Source: Ptychodera flava | Lineage: Eukaryota; Hemichordata; Enteropneusta; Ptychoderidae | Direction of reading: 5' to 3' | NCBI RefSeq assembly: GCF_041260155.1 | Contig: NC_091930.1 | Location: 34,956,070 to 35,020,069 of the forward strand | Length of the DNA stretch: 64,000 nt | Shown here: piece after piece, positions 27,674 to 37,604 of the stretch | How the letters are laid out: the number at the start of each line of letters is the position of its first letter | Numbering within the stretch: the first letter of the stretch is position 1 | Program-made: the position numbers and the translations under genes | The notes under the pieces: generated by a model | The model's database searches: none | What the model was told of the DNA's origin: nothing | Seen by the model: only the letters and a program-made list of their open reading frames with translations

Positions 27674-30600
27674 ATGAGGCCAGGTAGAGTATTCCTTCAA
27701 ATTCAGTCACCATAACTTTTGCGATTGCAAGGTTTTAGCAATTTTATGGATTAAGGTTATTCTAAGGAGTAATTTTGTTATGGTTAAGTTACTAACCCTG
27801 TAGACATGCCACGTAGAAGTCTCTTTATGTTCGCCGTCGAGTCGCCTCCACACGGTTGTTTACGAACTGCTACGGATTGTAACCCCCTGCATTGTAACAG
27901 CATTTATGAAATGTCTACAAGCTTTTGGCAAAGGGTTTACTTTTGTAACTGCTTAGCCTACTGAAGTCACTGATGGACTCTCCTTTTCAAAGGCTTGTCT
28001 CAGATCATAAGTGTAATCGTTCGAACGGATGTCAGGTCACGAGTGCCATACCTGTGTTCATCGACTTTGTAGAAATTTGAATGAATGGTTTTTAGTTACC
28101 ACAGTTCTCCACCAGCTATTCTGAGTAAGCCTTCGTGGTATTGCTACCCTGATGTTGGCAGACGTTGAATTTAGACCTAGCTAGACCTGAACCTAGCAGA
28201 ATTTGCTCGCCACCCATCGCTTTACTGTAATTCACTAACAACAAACGGTTTTACTGTAGACAGCAGCTACCGTCTATGATTTTACAGATAGTTTACAACG
28301 ACAACTTTGAATTTTGAGAAAGCTGTAGTATTGTACCTTACTGCGTAGCCCAAAATCTTCCTTGCAAGGGAGGGGAGTTGGATGTGTTGTGTTCTGGAGT
28401 GTCTTGAGCTTTATAATCAATTAAAGAGCTTCTTAGTGTATAGTATTTGCTGCCTTACCTTTGCTGTGTCTTGTGGTACCTCCATGCAGTGATCAACAAA
28501 TTTTAGACACATTACAGCTGTCTACCTATAGACCCATTAGGGTCTATGGTCCAACACAATGCAACCGCAAGACTGACAGGGCTGCGGATCGCACCAATGA
28601 CTCAGCCTGCTTCTTTCCCATGCACATCAATGTATTTGGAAGAAACGCCTGCTAAATTACTTTAGACAATTCTGAGGAAGCAAGCTGGAGTCCGGTCCAG
28701 CATCAGTATGGATTCGCTTTGGCCCTTTAAATCCTAAAACCTCCCTAGTTCTACATTCAAAACATGTACACAGGTATTTGACGAGATAAGCAAAGTATTC
28801 CCAATTCAAGTGACCTCCTCACACCCCCCCACCCCCCAAATGAACGTTCTTGTTGATTGTCTGATTATTAACTGTATGTCTTTCAATTTATTTCAGGATT
28901 TTCGCCAAGGGGAGGTAAGTCAAAGTAAAACTAGATACTTTAAAGAAAAAAAAGATAAATTAAACCATTCCGTTTCCTGAAACTCTGACTTCAAAAATGA
29001 CAGTGTGTGTGTGTGTGTGTGTAAGTTTATACATTGCAGATGGTGTCATGCACTTAGGCAAATTTCAAAATTTGGCACGTATTGTACGTCTTTTTGAACT
29101 AAGCTTCTGCAGCCACATCAATACAGTTGATCCACACACTGGAGTTATTTATTGCGGAGAAAGAAAGCTAACAAGGAAGATGTCTGTATCATTGTTAGGT
29201 ATTCTGTTATGCAGCCAGCAGTTTGAAATTCAGTGTTCAAGGTACATTATTCTAAAAGCGAACTCCAATTGAAACAGTTCAGAGTGTGTAATTTGGACAG
29301 TGTTTTTGCTAAGGGCGGTAAGCAGGTAAATGTTACCAGGGGTTCCCGGGGTACAATGCAATCAGGTTAGGGGACACAAGAAATGTTACCTGGGTTCCCA
29401 AACCATTCACCAGTCTTCCCAAACCTTAGCAAAAACACTGTTGGAACTGGGATGGTGTGGTATTGTACTGGCAAGATTGCTGTTTGTTAGTGCTATATGT
29501 TAACCCTTTGAGCATCAAAGTCAAATTTTTGCCACTTTATAGAATATACCCCAGTCATTTTTTTTTTCAGATCTTTGTTAAATTTTGATAAAAAACTGTA
29601 CTCGCTGAAATGTTATATCCATTTGATCCAAAATTATAAAAAAAAATTACAGAAAAATTCATAAAAATTTGTAAAATGTTGCACTAAAATTTTGGGTGTG
29701 TAAAATTACAGCGCTCTAAGGGTTAACTTGCTGGGAACAGGTATTCAGAGAGCAAGAACTACTTTCATTAGTGACTGTGGTTTTGAAGAACTGTCATTTG
29801 ATAAATTTTAACCCAGCTTGTTTTGATTCAATTTCATAGGCGGCCGCGGAGGCTTTGGTGGTAGGGGCGGTGGCCGTGGAGGCTTTGGCGGTCGAGGGGG
29901 TGGCCGTGGAGGTTTTGGCGGTCGAGGGGGTGGCCGAGGGGGGCCTGGCGGCAGGGGAGGCGGATTTGGCCGTGGAGGAAGAGGAGGTAGGGGTAGAGGA
30001 GGCCGTGGAGGCAGAGGGGGTAAGTAGTACTTTCTTGAAATTTACGATGATATACATGTACATTAGGGAAGAATAAAATATTTCAGACTTTATACTGCTC
30101 ATGTCACTAGTGTTGCCATAGAGTCCTGTATTAGTGATTTTCATAACGTTGATCATTGAATTTTTAGAGTGTATGATTAATACTATATTTGTTTCTTTTC
30201 TCTTCTGATTTTTGCATGTTAGTGTCTGGTTCTCATTTGAAAGTTGGAAACTGTTTTAAAGAGTGTGTGTAATCGTCATAATCTTTTTGAAGGTTGGGTA
30301 GTAAGCATCTCAAAATTGAAAGATTTAAACTTTCCCTCAAAATACCCTCCGGGAAACTTTGAACCACTCTGTTTTGAAATCAAGAATCTAGTGTTATCTT
30401 GCAAATTTCGCTAACAAAACAGGATGATGAAACCTCAGAAATTCAGTTTTTTCGTTAAACCATGATTACAAACTTTTCTACATTCTGCTTTACTAGGTTT
30501 TGCTGGAGGAAAGCAAGTCACCATAGAACCACATAGACTTGCAGGTAGGTTCTGTCAAACTCAGAATTTTTTTCTCATATAACTGTTTATTCTCTCATGT

Positions 30601-33600
30601 TACAAATGTAAATGCGTGACACGTCTACCTTTAAAATTTTCTGACATATATCTGCATATATCTGCATATTAAGTGTTTCCATGAAAACTGCATTTGTGTC
30701 TGTTCTAAAAAAGTCTCGCATACTCACACTCTGTCAAAAATATTATGATATCTTTTATCAATGCAGTGAGGGACACGGATAAGTGAATCAAGCACTGGAC
30801 AAACAAACACACTGCATTTCATCTCAAACACCCCCTCCCCAGGGTTTTCTCTCAACTGCGCAATTGTACAAATGGCACATTTCGAGCCATTTTCTGCCCT
30901 TTAAAAGTTACTGACAGTGGGAAAATCGCACACTAAACACAGCAAGCAAATACGCCCATATGATTGTGACCCAAGCGCAAAGTGTAGTGACCTGTGAATT
31001 TGCTGTTCTTTCTGCCCCCTAAAATGTCAAGTCTGCCCCCAAATTTTAATGAATTGGGGTCAGAAATTGCCCCTTTAGTGAACATGCAGAGAAAACACTG
31101 CCTCCCTCCAACGAATATTTAGTAGTGTGAAAATCCACTGACAAATTTATGACTTGAACTTGCCCCAAACATTTTCAATTGCTGAAAGAAATTTTTGTAA
31201 GTTTATACTTTAAATTCCTAACAGGTTTTCAATAACAAATATTTCAAAACAAAATATTAATAACGATTTAGTATACACTGTTTCCATGGTGTTTCCATGG
31301 CATAAAGTGGCATATACAAATATTTCATGAGATTTTAACTTCAAAGTACAACAGTGTGAAGCTATTAGGGTCAGTCTGAGCACATTTCCGTCAGGAAAAC
31401 TACTTCTTTAAAGTTCTGAAATGTATTATTTCTGCCAAAGGTATTTGTAATTTTAGCTCTCCTCTTTGCTGATATAATCTGCTCTTTGTACATACATACA
31501 AATTTTACAAATACAGTATTTTGTTTATTTATTGATAATCTTTGTGTCTACACATCTCAGGTGTGTTTATCGCTAGAGGCAAAGAGGATGCCTTGGTGAC
31601 CAAGAACATGGTACCCGGTGAATCAGTGTATGGAGAGAAGAGAATCTCAGTGGAGGTAAGATGTGTTTGTTGTGTTACTTGGAAACCATTTCTATAGATA
31701 CATGCAAAGTTTGGATTTGGTGGTCTCTCTCCAATGAATTGTCTGCAATCGACTGCTTTAGATTATTTGCCTCTGATTGGCTATTATCTCAGTGGAGGTA
31801 AGATGTGTTTGTAGTGTTACTTGGAAACCGTTTCCATAGCTACATGCAAAGTTTGAATTCAGTAGTCTCTCTCTGATGAATTTTCTACACTCGACTGCTA
31901 TAGGTTATTTGCCTCTGATTGGCTGTTTCGGGTTCAACTTTTACTTTGAAAACAGTCAGGTTGTTCCAAAATTTGCTGACGAAAGGTAAACCCTTTCATT
32001 ACCATAGTTTTGCCCAAACCTATTGTTATCAAGGTGATGGTGGACCTATCTATAGGGAATTTGGGGGTGACAGATTAAATTTTAACAATTCTTCCACTCT
32101 CTTTGTGTATTACTTGTTGCCAAGCCATTGGTCTATCAGTCCACTACAACTTATTTTCACATCTTTTCCCATCCACATTTTTTAACATACTTTATTCCTG
32201 ATCAACTCTCCAAAGGCTGAAGGTGAGAAGATTGAATACAGGGCCTGGAATCCTTTCCGATCAAAACTTGCAGCAGCCATCTTGGGCGGGGTTGACAAAA
32301 TTCACATGCCAGTCGGAAGTAAAGTCTTGTACCTTGGCGCTGCATCTGGCACCACAGTGTCTCACGTCTCAGATGTTGTTGGACCGGTAAGTTAGCAAAG
32401 AGTGCTGATTACAAATGATGTAATTTTTGTATCATTAACAACAAAAATAAAATCTGTTTGAAATTTCCCGGAACAGCTTAGGAAATGCAGAGTTCTAAAA
32501 AAAAGTGACACCTCTACGTCACCAATATTGTACTTTAACTAACCCCTTTCACCAACATGGTTTCATGAAATCCCTGGATTGTTGACTGCCAATGTGGACC
32601 CGTTTACAGGGATGTAGGGGTGAACATGTCAAACAATAGAAACTCACCTTTCAAGGAATGTTACCAAAAGCCACATCAATGAACACTCTGGCTTAACCAC
32701 CAAAATTATGTTTGTGCCAGAAACTGAACAACTAACTATTTTGTGGCTCAGCGTGGTGCAACTGAATGTTGAAATTAGAAAATGTCTCATGGACAGGGTA
32801 ATGTTGTACCTTGAATGGATTTGATTATTTGGCCTGTTATGATGTCATGTGACATATTGCAATGTCGTTCACATGATGTTATGCATAGTATCTATTGTGC
32901 TAGCAATTCTTTTTAACTTTAATAGCTGAAGCAGTAGCACAGTCTACCAACTTTGTCGCATGATTGTTAGAAAACAAGTTTAAAATTACTGCAAAATCTG
33001 GAAAGAAGTACTCACCATGCCACCTTTGGTCAATATTATGAATACTCTATATTTTGAACATGAAATGTAGGCCTGCATTTGTGTGTCCAGAACAGACTGA
33101 TATACAAAGTGGACACAATAATTGACAGAATGGCACAGGTATTTGATGTAGCGGTCTTCTCAGGACAGCATTGAGTTATCATTAGTAATTCCATAACATC
33201 CAAGTGCCCCCTCCCCCTGATAAAACCAGAACATCTGAACCCCCTCCAAGGCGTCCCATTCCAAGTCTCTGAATGTAGGATTTTATTCTTCCAGGATGGC
33301 GTTGTCTACGCCGTGGAGTTCTCCCACAGATCCGGGCGGGATCTGTTGAACGTTGCTAAGAAACGAGCCAACATTATCCCAATCATAGAGGATGCCAGAC
33401 ATCCACACAAATACAGGATGCTGGTCGGTAAGTCAGATTTGGGTCTTGACCATTCAAATCCCAGTGTCTGTATCAGACTTTCCCGTGAAAAGTACAAATA
33501 TTGTGGGCTATACAGGAAAGGAAGGAGCAGAACGATTGGATGATTTCCAGGCATGCAGTTTTCAACCACTAATGCAACTTTTGGTCAACATTGAATGAAA

Positions 33601-35102
33601 TCTTAAACGTGACTGGATAATGCTTTAGATGTAGACACAAGTGAAACTTGTGAACAAGGACTTCACAAATTATTCTATCTGCAAACTTGTGAAAAATTCA
33701 CGTTGCTTCTCACCCTGTTTATAGGTATGGTTGATACGATATTTGCCGACGTAGCTCAGCCTGACCAGGCCAGAATTGTCGCCATCAATGCACACAATTT
33801 TCTGAGAAATGAAGGGCATTTTGTCATATCAATCAAGGTGAGTGACAAATCTAAGCGTGAAAACATAAATGTAATCAGTAGTGCAGGCAGTCTGGCTTTA
33901 GTAACTCACGACTATGAGGCCCTCTAGAGGTTTGTGAAGGAGAGTACATGCTCTGTACTCCCCAAGTCAGTAATGGAAATGTCTTTTTATTAGCGTGGAC
34001 AGCATGTAATAATGATGATAGTGCAACTCCACAAAATAGGAATATTTTCGTGTCTGCTTATAAAATACCATGTAATACTAGTGTTTAAGTTAAAGTGTAT
34101 TGGTAAAGGTCTGTGGATTTTCATTAAAACAAAAAATCACAATGTTGCTACCTAAATAGAATTTTCTATAAGGGTATTTACCTAGCATAAGTGAATTTGT
34201 ATTCTCTCCCAGTTGTCTCATTTGTTGAATATTCCCATTGTATTCAGGCAAAACCTGACCAACAGCTTTGAAAGTTGAAAAGAAAAATCACCTTAACTTG
34301 ATAATTTCTCTCATAATTTGTATTCTGGAAAACAAATAACTTCTCAGGTCTCTTCCCTGAAGTGTGTTGAAATGCAAACACTAGCCTTGCCAATACAGTA
34401 CATTTGCATAATATGCAACATTATTATTGGCAAATTAATTCCTGTTTGAACGAAAATTCAGACGTCAATAATGACATTGAACGTGTGTCGACAAGTTGAA
34501 AACCAGACACTAGGACTTGATTTTGGGAGTACATCAAGAAACTGAATTTCACAAATAGAACACACTTACATAGACTGAAATATCCATCGCTTGAGGGCGC
34601 TCTCTACGCTCTCCCCCCCCCCCCCCCCCCCAGCGTAGAGAGAGCCCTCGAGCGACGGATCTTTCAGTCTAACAGACACACTGACATATAACAAAAATAA
34701 TCAAAATCACATCAAAAGTTTCTGACAATGGTTTAACCTTTTCACCATTATGGTTTGACCCAAACCATTGTTATTAGTGGTGAGAATGGACCTGTTTACT
34801 GTTAATTTGGGGGTAAAAGGGGCAAACTGCTAAAAGAATTTTACACCATTAGTATAATTACCATTACTTTACTGTGTATTGTCCACTGTAGGCCAATTGC
34901 ATAGATTCCACGGCGGCACCAGAGGCAGTGTTTGCTGGCGAGGTAAAGAAGTTACAGTCAGAGAGACTCAAACCACAGGAACAGCTGACATTAGAACCTT
35001 ATGAAAGAGACCATGCCGTAGTTGTTGGAGTATACAGGTATGTTGTGAAAATGTTATGGACATAAACTTTTGTCAGTGCTCTGTCATAGTGTCACATTCA
35101 CT

Positions 35103-35166
<64 letters not shown>

Positions 35167-36285
35167 TAACTCTAATCATCTCATCTAATCTCTGCATTGC
35201 AGTTCATCCTCCAGTTCATAGTCCCTGGGTATACAATATCTACATTGAAATCAATTGCCCAAATTTCAGTCTTCATGTGAAGGTATCACCCCAGCTCTAT
35301 GTGTAGAGGTTCAAATACCACAGAATATAATAAGATTGGGCCAAACCATTTCATGAAAGGATTTGCTTCACCGGTCAAGAGTATCAACATTGTGCACAGT
35401 CTCAGACCAAGCCACTGATAACCTTGACACTGGTTGATCCAACATGAACTCAGTCTCCCCCACTGTCCTGTATATGTGTCCAAACATTCATGTAAAACAA
35501 AACAGATCTACTTGAATTTGAAAGTGAGCTTTGGAACAAATACAAATGTCTTCACAGGATTCTGGCCCTCCTGGAAAGTCCTCCAAGAGTCCTTGAATTT
35601 TAATGTCTCTCAGAAAGTCTTTGAAAATCGAGAGGAGTCAGTGAAAAGTCCTGGAAAATTGAGGGGCCATTTGCAAATTATGACATGATGAGTCATGTCA
35701 CTGTAAACATGATGTGAAAAATGACATTGTTAAGACGACTCTTGAAGTATTTGAAAATTTCTGAAAGAGCCCTTGAAGGTTCTTGAATCTGAAGTGACTT
35801 TCTTTGAGTGTGTGGACCCTGTCTTGAGAACGGTGTCAGCATCTGGTTTTGTTCACTGATACAGCAAGGGGGAACTGACAGAGGAAAATAAATGATAAAA
35901 CCTGCCCTGGTCAATTGTACGTGAACACTGGTAACATATGAGTTTCCTTCCTCTTGATAAAATACACCAATCAGGGAAGTAGAATCAGGAAGTAGAGATT
36001 TGAATATTTAGTGTAGATACACTGTATCAATAATTATTATGAAAATGACCTGATAGCGTGAGTATTTATCATCAATTGTACAAATCTCATTTTGTGCATT
36101 TGTTCCCCCTTGCCTGCTATGTTCCTGCTATCTTCGTGCGTTGCTCTCTCAACAAGGACTTCTGTTCATCTTCTCCAATGCCATTTGATCACCAGATTCA
36201 AATCGTCAGTATCTGTATCTAACTGTTTTATTTGCTGTCTTTTCCTTCCAGACCTCAACCAAAGAAGAAGCCTGGGACATCATAG
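27674..36285 (+). CDS. FBL: Fibrillarin, rRNA 2'-O-methyltransferase
   Basis: Exons: 27674-27683, 28897-28914, 29840-30019, 30497-30544, 31561-31655, 32216-32386, 33295-33427, 33725-33837, 34892-35037, 36252-36285. All are GT-AG, and the joined frame is 316 codons with TAG. The protein starts MRPGFSPRGG. An RGG/GF-rich (GAR) domain runs from about residue 3 to 72, almost all from exon 3. The methyltransferase domain follows, with [35 protein letters not shown] (128-142) and the SAM-binding loop [16 protein letters not shown] (155-170). Later come [14 protein letters not shown], the acidic motif FADVAQPDQ and [17 protein letters not shown]. Length 315 aa against 321 in human. Fibrillarin is the catalytic subunit of box C/D snoRNPs in the nucleolus and also methylates histone H2A glutamine. 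Phase-1 introns separate the first exons. Transposon copies lie in several introns. Confidence 0.97.
28897..28914 (+). other. FBL: 18-nt microexon of FBL
   Basis: TTTCAG precedes and GTAAGT follows an 18-base exon (GATTTTCGCCAAGGGGAG) that supplies GFSPRG of the conserved fibrillarin N-terminus. Phase 1 on both sides means skipping keeps the frame. Confidence 0.9.
29003..29022. repeat. (GT)n microsatellite, about 10 units
   Basis: A pure GT run in FBL intron 2. Confidence 0.9.
29500..29726. repeat. Family A piggyBac-like MITE, copy 4
   Basis: It starts TTAACCCTTTGAGCATC and ends GCGCTCTAAGGGTTAA. It lies in FBL intron 2, about 110 bp before exon 3. Confidence 0.82.
30290..30420. repeat. Family F element fragment
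   Basis: A short, strongly diverged match (TTGAAAGATTTAAACTTTCC, then GAACCACTCTGTTTTGAAATC) to the left part of family F, in FBL intron 3. Confidence 0.45.
31645..31927. repeat. FBL: 142-bp tandem duplication spanning the FBL exon 5 donor
   Basis: The segment from TCTCAGTGGAG|GTAAGATGTG to CCTCTGATTGGCT is present twice, offset by 142 bp. The first copy contains the last 11 bases of exon 5 and its donor at 31656. The second, about 90% alike, lies in the intron with an intact look-alike donor at 31798. Confidence 0.9.
31986..32076. repeat. Short TTAA-type MITE, family B copy
   Basis: AAACCCTTTCATTACCATAG, GCCCAAACCTATTGTTATCA and GGGAATTTGGGGGTGACAG give the family order. It lies in FBL intron 5. 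Confidence 0.6.
32540..32632. repeat. Short TTAA-type MITE, family B copy
   Basis: AACCCCTTTCACCAACATGG, then GTGGACCCGTTTACAGGGAT and AGGGGTGAACATG. It lies in FBL intron 6. Confidence 0.6.
34340..34732. repeat. Diverged family C MITE carrying a nested foldback
   Basis: It contains GAAATGCAAACACTAGCCTT, TGTGTCGACAAGTTGAAAAC, GGGAGTACATCAAGAAACTG and ends ATCAAAAGTTTCTGACAATGG, matching the family C right half. A hairpin element (34571-34671) is inserted near the right end. Confidence 0.55.
34571..34671. mobile_element. Foldback MITE with TA target duplication (mariner-like)
   Basis: Arms of 38 bp (GACTGAAATATCCATCGCTT... and its complement) pair with four mismatches around a run of about 23 bases, nearly all C. 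TA flanks both ends (34571-34572, 34670-34671), as Tc1/mariner elements produce. It sits inside a family C copy in FBL intron 8, so it is the younger insertion. Confidence 0.7.
34733..34823. repeat. Short TTAA-type MITE, family B copy
   Basis: TTTAACCTTTTCACCATTATGG, GACCCAAACCATTGTTATTA with a two-base excess omitted, and AATTTGGGGGTAAAAGG mark it. It ends 70 bp before FBL exon 9. Confidence 0.6.
35106..35166. repeat. (CT)n then (CA)n microsatellite
   Basis: About 18 CT units pass into about 11 CA units in the last FBL intron. Confidence 0.95.
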
Positions 36286-37583
36286 TCTGAATCAAAATGC
36301 ACTTCTTCAGTCAGTTTCCGTTTTTTATGAACAAAACTCTATTTTATTTTGTAGAGGACATCTATCGAGTGATCATGTTTTGACATTTAAAATTTTAATG
36401 CCTCAATCTTCAAAATGTGTCATTTATTGTGGAATAAACTCTCTTATTAAAATCACCATCAGCCTCGCAGTTCCTCAGTGGTTGTGTGTGTCTGACAGAT
36501 CCTAACCATTTCCGTCACTGTGATTGTGAAGTACCTTCCCAAAAAACGAAAGTGGTTATATGATGATGACATTGGTGGCGCACATTATGAAACTTGTTCT
36601 TTCACAATCACAGACACCAATACGCTGTAACCATAATATGATGGAAGTCGAAATAACAGAAAGACGGTTTAACATTTCAGATACCTCGAAAGTGAAAAAA
36701 ATCTTTCATAGCTTCGTAACTTTTGCTTTCGTTTATTTACCTAAGAGTTTCAAGTGGAAAGTGAGGGGAAAAATGAATAAAGCTTCTTGCCAGACTGCAC
36801 TTTGACCACATGGCTTGAGAAATACTTGCACAAATTTGACAATCTCAGACTTTAGTGTTGTTAATTGTATCAGGAAAAGTCTGATACGAAATTAGGAGTA
36901 GGAATTCAAAGGCTAACATATATGCAGGTCTCACAACAAGCCTCTTTTTCGTTTCCTCTGTCTTACGTAATTTCCGCTTATCTTTCTCATAAGTTTTTTG
37001 CCATCTCACATTTTCAGATACCGATTAAAATTGGGGGGATTGAGATCCCCAGTATTTCCGTTCAGTCCAAGTACAGTCATCCGGGAACTGTGGGTTTTGA
37101 TGGGCGGTTGATTGACAGCTCCTTCTTCCCAGTGGGCGTAACTAATGACATCATCCTTCAAGCGAGAGCAATGATTGACAGTCGCTATAACAACCATGCC
37201 CTTTAGCCGCGTCATTCGTTGTCAGCATTTCCAATGCAGAGCGTATAGTCCGCCATTTTCTTTTTCAGAAATCTTCCGTCTGAAATCAAAATAAGCCAAG
37301 GACAAACATCTGCATCAGAATTAACCAATCGGTAATATCCACCGAGGTTGGAAGACAACGTCTCCGTCGTATGAGCACCTAACCCTGGAACTTTCTGTCC
37401 CATTACGACCAAGCGATTGGAATTTTTTGCTGACCTGCAAGTTGCTGAACATTTCATTTTCGCGCGCCATTTTGGGGTTGGTTGGCCGTCTTTGTTGCGA
37501 TCAAAGGTAGCCCAATTAGGCTTGGCGACCCTGCAATACTACGGGACATCGTCGGTTAGAAGCAGTATTAATTTACCTGCTCG
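36286..37583. other. FBL 3' UTR and upstream region of the next gene
   Basis: AATAAA at about 36432, 147 bp past the FBL stop, is a likely poly(A) signal. A 13-bp inverted repeat (CTGTGATTGTGAA, 36518 and 36600) follows. From about 37430 the sequence is CpG-enriched (TTCGCGCGCCATTTTGG), consistent with a promoter for the exon at 37584. Confidence 0.45.
36432..36437 (+). terminator. FBL: Candidate FBL poly(A) signal AATAAA
   Basis: A canonical hexamer in GTGGAATAAACTC, 147 bp downstream of the FBL stop codon. Confidence 0.5.
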
Positions 37584-37604
37584 ATGACAGCTGGAATTTT
37601 CAAG
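37584..37604 (+). CDS. First coding exon of an unidentified gene (seven codons)
   Basis: ATG at 37584 opens MTAGIFK and is followed at 37605 by GTAAGC, a strong donor in phase 0. The 150 bp upstream are CpG-enriched, which suits a 5' UTR or promoter. No in-frame ATG appears close upstream. The exon candidate at 63509-63714 begins in phase 0 and could be exon 2, which would imply an intron of about 26 kb. I do not recognise the gene. Confidence 0.4.

Noticed and set aside
29794-30156. 120-codon minus-strand frame rich in Ala, Ser, Thr and Pro
   Set aside because: It is the antisense of the fibrillarin RGG exon; GC-rich repeat sequence stays open on both strands.
30420-30490. ATGATGA in FBL intron 3 as a box C
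   Set aside because: No CTGA at suitable distance and no closing stem.
31866-31925. Possible box C/D snoRNA in FBL intron 5 (TGATGAA ... CTGA)
   Set aside because: The boxes are about 45 nt apart, but no terminal stem pairs around them, and they sit in the tandem duplication.
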